DNA of 64,000 nucleotides from NCBI RefSeq assembly GCF_004216915.1, contig NZ_SGXD01000003.1:62001-126000 (forward strand), given 5' to 3'. The notes below the pieces were generated by a model. That model saw only the letters and a list, made by a program, of their open reading frames with translations. It made no database searches and was not told the origin of the DNA. Positions 15,858 through 25,031 of this stretch are shown here, one piece after another. Position 1 is the first letter of the stretch; each line of letters opens with the position of its first letter. The translations under genes and the position numbers were made by a program. The stretch is from Motilibacter rhizosphaerae. Lineage in GTDB: Bacteria; Actinomycetota; Actinomycetes; Motilibacterales; Motilibacteraceae.

Positions 15858-16014
15858 GTGCAGGATCACGGGGATTTTGGTGCCCTGCTCTCAAGTTGTG
15901 CATGATCACGGTGGTCTTGGTGCCCGTGCTCCCAAGACGTGCATGATCACGGTGGTCTTGGTGCCCGTGCCGCCACCCCTACCCGCGCCACCCCAGGACC
16001 TGCATGATCACGGG
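15858..16014. repeat. Block of about 41-bp tandem repeats with TGCATGATCACGG core
   Basis: Four related units lie between the HNH gene and the cupin gene, each starting GTGCATGATCACGG or close to it: at 15858 (CAGGATC variant), 15898, 15939 and about 16000. Units 2 and 3 are almost identical and share the tail GTGGTCTTGGTGCCCGTGCT. Spacing is 40, 41 and 61 bases. No open frame uses the region and it has no CRISPR-like spacers. The same TGCATGATCA core recurs near 42.6 kb. The rest of the 15669-16025 gap (about 357 bases) shows no supported gene. Confidence 0.75.
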
Positions 16015-16025
16015 GAAGCTGGGCG

Positions 16026-16394
16026 CTACAGCGCCCACGGGGGCGTGATCTCCGCGCCGCCCACCCTCGCGCGCATCCCCGCCGTCGTGCAGGCGAGCAG
16101 GTCGGCGGGCTCGTCGAAGGGGTTGTCCAGCAGGAACTCCTCCCCCGGGGGCACAACGACGCCATCGCCTGCCGCGAGCTCCCATGACGCGTCGCCGACG
16201 TGCGCAACCACGCGGCCGCGCTGGACCAGGAGCACCTCCTCCTCGGTCATCGAGTGGCGCGGGCTGCTCGCGCCGGGCGGGGCGGTGACGGTCCACATCG
16301 CGAGCGTGGTCGTCCCGCGGCTGGGCGAGGCCAGCGGGGTGAAGCGGAAGCCGTGCATCTCGACGGGCTCGGCGGTGGCGCGGACGACGGCCAT
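16026..16394 (-). CDS. Cupin domain protein
   Basis: A 122-aa single-domain cupin. The conserved pattern runs from APPGASSPRHSMTEEEVLLV (His47 and Glu51-53 are candidate metal ligands) through the Gly turn QRGRVVAHVGD to AAGDGVVVPPGEEFLLDNP, the second cupin motif. The canonical second-motif His is replaced (EEFLLDNP), so metal binding may be altered. Small cupins of this kind act as sensor, isomerase or dioxygenase-like folds; no substrate can be named. It is divergent from the MarR gene across 87 bases that hold a palindromic operator candidate, so it is a likely MarR target. Confidence 0.88.
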   Translation of the reverse strand: MAVVRATAEPVEMHGFRFTPLASPSRGTTTLAMWTVTAPPGASSPRHSMTEEEVLLVQRGRVVAHVGDASWELAAGDGVVVPPGEEFLLDNPFDEPADLLACTTAGMRARVGGAEITPPWAL

Positions 16395-16451
16395 GAGCGG
16401 CGCTCCTCAGTCAGGTAGGTTGACCACATTCCAGCAGTCACCGTCACACAA

Positions 16452-16468
16452 GGTCAAGTGACTTGACC
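16452..16468. promoter_or_regulatory. Perfect 8-1-8 palindrome, candidate MarR operator
   Basis: GGTCAAGT-G-ACTTGACC lies between the divergent cupin and MarR genes, ending right at the MarR ribosome-binding site (GGGAGGAG). The size and symmetry fit a MarR-family operator, and the position would allow autorepression plus control of the cupin gene. The assignment is inferred from position and symmetry only. Confidence 0.6.
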
Positions 16469-16481
16469 GGGAGGAGCACCT

Positions 16482-16937
16482 GTGGACCTCGGCCTGCCCG
16501 AGCTGCTCCTCGTCGTGACCCGGGGGGTGTTCGAGCGCGTGCACGAGCAGCTCGCCGCGGAGGGGCACGACATCCGGCCTGCGCACGGCTTCGCCTTCCA
16601 GCTGATCGCCAGCGCGGGAGGGGCGTCGGGCGCGGACGTGGCCGCGCACCTCGGCATCACCAAGCAGGCCGCCGCCCAGCTGCTCGACGGGCTCGAGCGG
16701 GCCGGCTACGTCACGCGCGGCAGCGACCCGAGCGACCACCGCGCCCGCCCGGCCGTCCTCACCGAGCGGGGGTGGGAGTGCATCCGGCACGGCGAGCGGC
16801 TGTGGCGGGAGAGCGAGCGGGAGGCCGTCGCGGTGCTCGGCGCCGACGCGTACGCCGCCCTCCGCGAGAGCCTCGCCCGGCTCGCCGGGGCCGGCGGGAT
16901 GCTGGAGCCGCCGCTGCGGCTCAAGCCCGTCTGGTGA
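16482..16937 (+). CDS. MarR family transcriptional regulator
   Basis: This 151-aa protein starts at GTG after a good GGGAGGAG site. The winged helix-turn-helix is clear: recognition region GADVAAHLGITKQAAAQLLD at about residues 50-69, followed by LERAGYVTRG and the wing SDPSDHRARPAVLTERG at about 81-97. Flanking helices would form the dimer interface. The ligand is unknown. MarR proteins usually repress themselves and a divergent gene, here the cupin, through a palindrome; one is present immediately upstream. The next gene begins 71 bases downstream. Confidence 0.92.
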   Translation: MDLGLPELLLVVTRGVFERVHEQLAAEGHDIRPAHGFAFQLIASAGGASGADVAAHLGITKQAAAQLLDGLERAGYVTRGSDPSDHRARPAVLTERGWECIRHGERLWRESEREAVAVLGADAYAALRESLARLAGAGGMLEPPLRLKPVW

Positions 16938-17008
16938 GGCGGTTCGCGCTCCCCCGGGGGCGCGTGGTTGCATCGGAGGGCACGCTGCCCCGGGCGAGGA
17001 GGCCACCC

Positions 17009-17542
17009 ATGCAGGACGATCTGCGCGCCGCGCTGCTGGGCGCCAAGGTCGATGTCCGCATCGTCGCGTTCCTGGACGAGCTCTCGGCGCAGCACTCGCT
17101 GGTGCCCTACGACGGCTCCTCCTCCGACGAGACCGGGTACGTCGCGGTGGCCACCGAGCCCCGCGGCTTCGTCGTCCTCTACGTCCACCGCGACGCGGTC
17201 CAGGTGTCGCTGCAGCCCGAGACCGGCCGCCGCTTCCGCGACGAGCAGCACCTCGAGGCGAGCACGGGCGACACCACCTGGCACGTCACGCTGCCGGCCG
17301 ACCTGCTCGTCGACAGCATCGGCCACGGCCTCGCGACGCGCGTGGCGAAGCAGGCGCTCGAGGAGTCCTTCGCCCGCCGCGGTCGGGCCGCACCGACGGC
17401 GACGCGGGCCTCGCGGGCGGCCCGGGCACCGCGTACGCCGCGCAGCCCTGCCGCGCCCAAGAAGGTCGAGCGGCCGCCCGCCGTCTGCCCCGGCTGCTTC
17501 CAGGTCCTCCCGATGACCGGCGTCTGCGACACCTGCGGCTGA
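17009..17542 (+). CDS. Uncharacterised 177-aa protein with C-terminal zinc ribbon
   Basis: The ATG (MQDDLRAALLGAKVDVRIVA) follows GAGGAGG at good spacing; the longer upstream frame is Arg-rich and belongs to antisense coding. Residues 1-115 form a mixed alpha/beta domain with strands such as FVVLYVHRDAVQVSLQPETG. Residues about 120-158 are a Pro/Ala/Arg/Thr-rich linker. The C-terminus has two Cys pairs, CPGC and CDTC, separated by 11 residues, a compact zinc ribbon. Function is unknown. It converges on the GH2 gene with a 4-base gap. Confidence 0.82.
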   Translation: MQDDLRAALLGAKVDVRIVAFLDELSAQHSLVPYDGSSSDETGYVAVATEPRGFVVLYVHRDAVQVSLQPETGRRFRDEQHLEASTGDTTWHVTLPADLLVDSIGHGLATRVAKQALEESFARRGRAAPTATRASRAARAPRTPRSPAAPKKVERPPAVCPGCFQVLPMTGVCDTCG

Positions 17543-17546
17543 GGGC

Positions 17547-20696
<3,150 letters not shown>

Positions 20697-20711
20697 CTAC
20701 CACCGCGCGCC

Positions 20712-20740
20712 GGGAGGGGCACTGCTGGGAGGGGCACTGT
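20712..20740. repeat. Short direct repeat, 13 bp twice
   Basis: GGGAGGGGCACTG occurs at 20712-20724 and 20728-20740 with a 16-base period, in the gap between the divergent GH2 gene and the hypothetical gene. It could be a duplicated regulator site or a polymerase-slippage duplication. Confidence 0.45.
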
Positions 20741-20766
20741 CAGTGGGGTGCGGCATGCTCCGCCCC

Positions 20767-21306
20767 ATGACCGACGCGACCTCCCCGGGCACCACCCCGA
20801 CCGGCAGCACGTCCTCGCCCGGGCTCCCGGCGGCTCGGCGCGCCGCCCTGCTCGACGCCGCCACCACGGGCTACCTCGACGCGCTCGTCGGGCGTCCGGT
20901 GCCGACGGCCCCGCTCCGCCGGGTGCTGCTGCTCGACCTCAGCGCCGTCGGCCCGGGCTGGCTACCCGACCTCGTCGCCGGTGCCGGCCGGGTGGACGTG
21001 GCGTACGCCGCGGGCCCGCTCCTGGGCCACCCGTCCGTGCGCGGGTGGGCGCGCCGGCACGGGGTGCGCCTGCTCCCCGGCGACCCGGCGGAGGGGCTCC
21101 TCGCGGCCGCGTGGCGCGAGCACGCAGCGCACCCGCAGGTCGAGCTGCTCATCTGCTCGCTGGACGAGGCCTTCACGCTGCTGCCCGACGCGTACGTCCT
21201 GCTGGCGCCGCGGGGCGAGCGCCCCGCCCCCGGTCTGCTGGCGGGCGCCTCGGCGGTCGCGGGCGTGCCGGACGGGCCGCGGCTCGCGCTCGTCCGCCCC
21301 GCCTGA
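20767..21306 (+). CDS. Hypothetical protein, 179 aa
   Basis: The frame starts at ATG (MTDATSPGTTPTGSTSSPGL); another in-frame ATG 12 bases upstream is possible. After a Thr/Ser/Pro-rich N-terminus of about 25 residues comes an Ala/Leu-rich alpha/beta-like region (RRVLLLDLSAVGPGWLPDLV, VELLICSLDEAFTLLPDAYV). No signal peptide, catalytic motif or family is recognised. It is divergent from the GH2 gene and is followed by a strong terminator hairpin. It could belong to a rapidly evolving actinobacterial orphan family. Confidence 0.55.
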   Translation: MTDATSPGTTPTGSTSSPGLPAARRAALLDAATTGYLDALVGRPVPTAPLRRVLLLDLSAVGPGWLPDLVAGAGRVDVAYAAGPLLGHPSVRGWARRHGVRLLPGDPAEGLLAAAWREHAAHPQVELLICSLDEAFTLLPDAYVLLAPRGERPAPGLLAGASAVAGVPDGPRLALVRPA

Positions 21307-21368
21307 GCGCCTGAGCGCCTGAGCACCATGGGCGCGCTGGCACCCTCGGCCGAGGACCCGCGGGGACG

Positions 21369-21406
21369 GCTGAGGGGCCGGGCGACGAGTCGCCCGGCCC
21401 CTCAGC
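21369..21406. terminator. Strong bidirectional terminator hairpin
   Basis: An 18-bp perfect inverted repeat, GCTGAGGGGCCGGGCGAC against its complement, has a minimal loop centred at 21387-21388. It lies between the convergent hypothetical gene and the permease gene and has no U-tract, as is common in high-GC actinobacteria. Confidence 0.8.
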
Positions 21407-21425
21407 ACCCCCGATCAGGCGGGCG

Positions 21426-22322
21426 CTACTTGCTGAAGCCCGCGGTGAGGCCGCTGAGCAGCTGGCGGCGGCCGACGATGTAGAGCGCGAGGATCGGCAG
21501 CGTCGTCAGGCAGACCGACGCGGCGATCGCGGGGACGTTGACGCCGTACTGGCCCTGGAAGGTCCAGATCGCGAGCGGCAGCGTGCGCTTGCTCGGGCTC
21601 GTCGTCATGATGAGGGGCAGCAGGAAGCCGTTCCACACCTGCAGCCCGTTGTAGATCGCGACCGTGACGAGCGCCGGGCGGGTCAGCGGGAACGCGAGGC
21701 GCCAGAGCATGCCCCACTCGGTCGCGCCGTCGACGCGCATCGACTCGAAGAGCTCCTTGGGCACGTCCCGGATGAAGTTCGACAGGACGAGCACCGAGAG
21801 CGGGATCGCGAACGCGATCGACGGCAGGATCATCGCCAGCAGGGTGTCGTACAGGTGCAGCCTGATGATGATGAGGTAGACGGGGATGATCGTCGCCTGC
21901 AGCGGGATCGCGAGCCCCATGAGGAACAGCGAGTTGGTCCCGCGGAGGAAGACGCCCTCACCGCGGACGATCGCGTACGCCGCCATGAAGGAGATCAGCA
22001 CGGCCGGGATGAGCGTCCCCGCCGTGACGAGCACCGAGTTGACGAAGTACTGCACGAAGTCGTTGTCCAGGACCAGCTTGTAGTTGGTCCAGTCCAGCGA
22101 CGTCGGCGGCTTGAGCGGGTTGCTGCCGAAGTAGTTGGCCTGCAGCTTGAAGCTCGTCACCACGATCCAGTAGATCGGGATGATGACGATCGCGAGCCAG
22201 ACCCAGGCGATGAGCGCGCCGAGCCAGTTGGGCCGCTCGCTGCCCTTGGCCTTGCCCTTGCGGCTGGCGCGGGGGCCGCGTCCGGTGACCTGGTCGCTGC
22301 CGGTGGTCAGCGTCGTCGCCAT
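21426..22322 (-). CDS. Carbohydrate ABC transporter permease (MalG type, CUT1)
   Basis: A 298-aa integral membrane protein starting MATTLTTGSDQVTG; the ATG lies one base after the upstream permease stop. Six transmembrane helices are apparent, beginning with LGALIAWVWLAIVIIPIYWI. The EAA-type cytoplasmic loop that docks the ATPase reads ESMRVDGATEWGMLWRLAFP. The C-terminal RQLLSGLTAGFSK is typical of CUT1 MalG-type subunits. It forms the inner-membrane channel with the adjacent permease. It is last in the operon SBP-permease-permease and is followed by a strong terminator. No ATPase gene is present. Confidence 0.93.
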   Translation of the reverse strand: MATTLTTGSDQVTGRGPRASRKGKAKGSERPNWLGALIAWVWLAIVIIPIYWIVVTSFKLQANYFGSNPLKPPTSLDWTNYKLVLDNDFVQYFVNSVLVTAGTLIPAVLISFMAAYAIVRGEGVFLRGTNSLFLMGLAIPLQATIIPVYLIIIRLHLYDTLLAMILPSIAFAIPLSVLVLSNFIRDVPKELFESMRVDGATEWGMLWRLAFPLTRPALVTVAIYNGLQVWNGFLLPLIMTTSPSKRTLPLAIWTFQGQYGVNVPAIAASVCLTTLPILALYIVGRRQLLSGLTAGFSK

Positions 22323-22323
22323 G

Positions 22324-23250
22324 TCAGGCCCCTTCCAGCTGGCTCTCGACACCCCGGCCGCCGAGCCGGCGCAGCACCAGCGCGAGGACGAGGCCCACGA
22401 GGACGATGATGACGGCGATCGCGCTGGCGGGGCCCATGAGGTTGGCCTGGAAGCCCTGCTGGTACATGTCGAGCGCGAGCACGCGGGTGGAGTCGCCGGG
22501 GCCGCCGGCGGTCAGGACGTAGATGAGGTCGAAGAACGTCAGCGACCCGACCACCATCAGCGTCGACGACGTGATGACGGTGTACTTCAGCTGCGGCAGC
22601 GTGATGGAGAAGAACTGCCGCACGCGCCCGGCGCCGTCGAGCGAGGCCGCTTCGTACATCGACGCCGGGATCTGCCGCACGCCGCCTTGGTAGATGAGCG
22701 CGTGGAACGGGATGAACTGCCAGGACACCACGAAGATGATGACGCCCATCGCAAGCCCGCCGGAGCCGAGCCAGTCGCGCGTGAGCAGACCGAAGTGGAG
22801 CCCCGGGCCGAGGCCGAAGTTGGGGTCCAGCAGGGCCTTGTAGGTCACGGCGAGCGCGGCCGACGAGAGCAGCAGCGGCACGAAGTACAGCACCGCCAGG
22901 AACTCGCGGTAGCGCTGGTGCCCGGAGAGGAAGACGCCGATGAGGATCGAGGCCGGCGTCTGGACCGCCCAGGAGAAGAACATGACCTCGAAGGTCACCC
23001 AGAGGGCGTGCGGCAGACCGGGATCGGTGAGCACCGCGTGCCACGAGTCGAAGCCGGCGGGGTGGATGGCGCCGATGCCGTCCCAGCGGGCGAAGCTGAG
23101 GGCGAGCACCCCGACCAGGGGGACGACCCCGAACGCGATGAAGAACACCAGCGCCGGGATCGCCATCCAGGAGACAGACCCGCTCCGCCCGCTGCGCGAA
23201 GCGGTCCGGTGTGTCGTGGCCCGCGCAGCGGGCGGAGCGGCCGTGGTCAC
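22324..23250 (-). CDS. Carbohydrate ABC transporter permease (MalF type, CUT1)
   Basis: A 308-aa protein whose GTG start overlaps the binding-protein stop (GTGA). The N-terminus is cytoplasmic and basic, followed by the first helix MAIPALVFFIAFGVVPLVGV and five further helices. The EAA loop is EAASLDGAGRVRQFFSITLP, matching MalF-type subunits. It pairs with the downstream MalG-type permease to import an oligosaccharide delivered by the lipoprotein encoded upstream. Substrate is not defined by the permease; the neighbouring GH3 and GH2 enzymes suggest beta-glucosides, xylosides or galactosides. Confidence 0.93.
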   Translation of the reverse strand: MTTAAPPAARATTHRTASRSGRSGSVSWMAIPALVFFIAFGVVPLVGVLALSFARWDGIGAIHPAGFDSWHAVLTDPGLPHALWVTFEVMFFSWAVQTPASILIGVFLSGHQRYREFLAVLYFVPLLLSSAALAVTYKALLDPNFGLGPGLHFGLLTRDWLGSGGLAMGVIIFVVSWQFIPFHALIYQGGVRQIPASMYEAASLDGAGRVRQFFSITLPQLKYTVITSSTLMVVGSLTFFDLIYVLTAGGPGDSTRVLALDMYQQGFQANLMGPASAIAVIIVLVGLVLALVLRRLGGRGVESQLEGA

Positions 23251-24674
23251 TTGCCGATGACCGCGTTCATGTTGCTGATCCACTGCTGCGGGGTGACCTG
23301 CAGCTGGAACAGCTTCGCGATGTTGTCGAGGAGCACCTCGGCCTGCGTGGGGGGCAGGGCCTGGTCCCACGACTGCTGGAAGACCTTCGCCTTGCTGGCG
23401 ATGTCGTAGTTGAAGGTCAGCCAGTCGGAGTCCATCTTGTCCGGCTGCGCCGCGAGCTGGTCGCGGGTGCCCTGGACGACCGGGACCGCGCCGGTGCCCA
23501 CCCAGTCCTTGATCGACGCGTCGTCGAGCGTGTTGTCCAGGAGGAACTGCTTGGCGACGGCCTGCTCCTCGGCGGAGGACTTCGAGCTGATCGAGAGGTA
23601 CTGGCCGGGGTTGCCGGTCGTGTCGCTCGGGTCGCCCTTGCCGCCGTCGACCGGCGGGAAGTTCATGTAGCCGAGGGCACCGCTCTTCACGAAGTTGCCG
23701 CCCTGCGACTTCATCGTGCCGTAGGTCCACGCGCCGTGGACCATCATCGCGGCCTTGCCGCTGTAGAACACGGCGAGGTCGGCGTTGGAGTCGGCGGTGA
23801 TCGACGAGAAGCCCTTGATGAAGCCCTTCTGCTTCACCAGGTCCTGCACCATCGTCAGCATCTTCTCGACCGACGGGTCGGACCAGGCGCCCTTCTGCCC
23901 GTTGAAGACGTTGAGGAAGACCTCGCTGCCACCGACGCGGTCGAGGAGGAACTCGAGCCACATCATGTTGGTCCAGCGGGACTGGCCGCCCAGCGAGAAC
24001 GGCGCGATGCCCTTGGCGTTGAACTTGGGCACGAGGTCCATGACGTCGCCCCAGGACTGCGGGGGCTGGGCGCCGATCTTCTCGAACGCGTTCTTGTTGT
24101 AGTAGAAGATGATCGGCGTGACGGTCTCGACCGGGAGCGCGTAGACCTTGTTGTTGACCGTGGCGGCACCGAAGGCCGACGGGAAGATCTTGCTCTTCAG
24201 CGAGGCGGCCGGGCCGTTGACCCAGTCGGTGAGGTCGACGACCTGGTTGGCGTCGACGTAGCTCTTGAGGCCACCGCCGCCCCAGCCCCAGATGAGGGTC
24301 GGGGCCTGGCCGGCGCCGATCGCGGTCTTGATCTTCTGCTTGTACGCGTCGTTCTGGAACTCCGTCGACTTGAGCGAGGCGCCCTTGTGGCTGGAGTTGA
24401 ACCGCTTGACCTGGTTCTCGCGCACGCCCTGCTGCGGCTGGCCGTTGAGGAACCAGTAGCTGGCGTTGCCCGTGACGCTGCCGCCACCGGCGGCGGCGCT
24501 GGCGCCGGTGCTGGCACCGGCCGCGGAGCTGCCGGCGGGGGCCGCGGACGCGCCGCTGCCCGTGCTGCCGGTCGAGGACTTGGGGCCGGAGCTCCCGCAT
24601 GCCGCCAGGCCGGCAGCAGCGGCGCCACCGGCGGCGATGCGGAGGAATGTCCGACGGGACGTCGTGGGATCCAC
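23247..24674 (-). CDS. Extracellular sugar-binding lipoprotein of ABC transporter
   Basis: A 475-aa family 1 solute-binding protein. The GTG at 24674 is chosen because GGAG precedes it and it gives a proper export signal: twin arginines (SRRTFLR) followed by a hydrophobic stretch and lipobox LAAC with Cys near residue 28. A Ser/Gly/Ala-rich linker precedes the mature two-lobe domain (YWFLNGQPQQGVRENQVKRF, TPIIFYYNKNAFEKIGAQPP). The Tat-type signal suggests export in folded form. It is first gene of the transporter operon, behind a promoter with an embedded LacI-type operator about 160 bases upstream. Confidence 0.93.
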   Translation of the reverse strand: MDPTTSRRTFLRIAAGGAAAAGLAACGSSGPKSSTGSTGSGASAAPAGSSAAGASTGASAAAGGGSVTGNASYWFLNGQPQQGVRENQVKRFNSSHKGASLKSTEFQNDAYKQKIKTAIGAGQAPTLIWGWGGGGLKSYVDANQVVDLTDWVNGPAASLKSKIFPSAFGAATVNNKVYALPVETVTPIIFYYNKNAFEKIGAQPPQSWGDVMDLVPKFNAKGIAPFSLGGQSRWTNMMWLEFLLDRVGGSEVFLNVFNGQKGAWSDPSVEKMLTMVQDLVKQKGFIKGFSSITADSNADLAVFYSGKAAMMVHGAWTYGTMKSQGGNFVKSGALGYMNFPPVDGGKGDPSDTTGNPGQYLSISSKSSAEEQAVAKQFLLDNTLDDASIKDWVGTGAVPVVQGTRDQLAAQPDKMDSDWLTFNYDIASKAKVFQQSWDQALPPTQAEVLLDNIAKLFQLQVTPQQWISNMNAVIGK

Positions 24675-24830
24675 GGTGATCTCCGTACTCGAGAGGGCCG
24701 TGGCCAGGCCGCGGCGGGATGGGTCGAGCTTCGCGCGGTGCCGCCGGCTGGCCGGGGAGCGACCTGACCAGCGCTGCCCCCGCCGCCTGTGTCCCCTCAG
24801 GCGGATGGTGCGGGCGGGAACCGCAGACGC

Positions 24831-24859
24831 AACGTAGGTTTCGAAACATCGCGTGTCAA
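24831..24859 (-). promoter_or_regulatory. Promoter of the binding-protein/permease operon
   Basis: Read on the minus strand, TTGACA (24859-24854) is followed by exactly 17 bases and TACGTT (24836-24831), a near-ideal housekeeping sigma promoter. The spacer contains a perfect palindrome, GTTTCGAAAC, which would place a repressor directly between -35 and -10. The expected transcript leader is about 150 bases. Confidence 0.78.
24838..24847. promoter_or_regulatory. LacI-type operator GTTTCGAAAC
   Basis: A 10-bp perfect palindrome sits inside the promoter spacer of the transporter operon. CGAAA half-sites are common in actinobacterial glycoside-responsive LacI regulators. A related site lies before the GH3 gene, and a LacI gene follows GH3, so the encoded repressor is the likely ligand. 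Confidence 0.65.
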
Positions 24860-24979
24860 GAGGCTTGCACAGATCGTCCAGGGAGTTCACAGTGAGAGCC
24901 GCTCGAAGGACTGCTGCGCAGCGAGAACGCCCTTCCCGACATGGTCTCGATCTGGTCACGACGGGGTCTCGGCAGTGCA

Positions 24980-24993
24980 TCGAAAAGTTTCGA
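24980..24993. promoter_or_regulatory. Second CGAAA-type operator before GH3 gene
   Basis: TCGAAA-AG-TTTCGA lies 38 bases upstream of the GH3 start and shares half-sites with the operator in the transporter promoter. The rest of the 357-base gap (24675-25031) contains a weaker plus-strand promoter candidate, TTGCAC-17-CACAGT (24865-24893), and no gene. Confidence 0.6.
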
Positions 24994-25031
24994 GAGAGCG
25001 ATTACTTCACGCACCGGAGGAAGGACCCCGC

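Noticed and set aside
15858-16014. Possible CRISPR array
   Set aside because: Repeat units vary and there are no uniform unique spacers; the sequence between cores is itself repeated; no cas genes are present.
16938-17008. CCCCCGGGGG palindrome after the MarR gene as terminator
   Set aside because: Too little loop and a bulged outer stem; it could be chance in sequence of this GC content.
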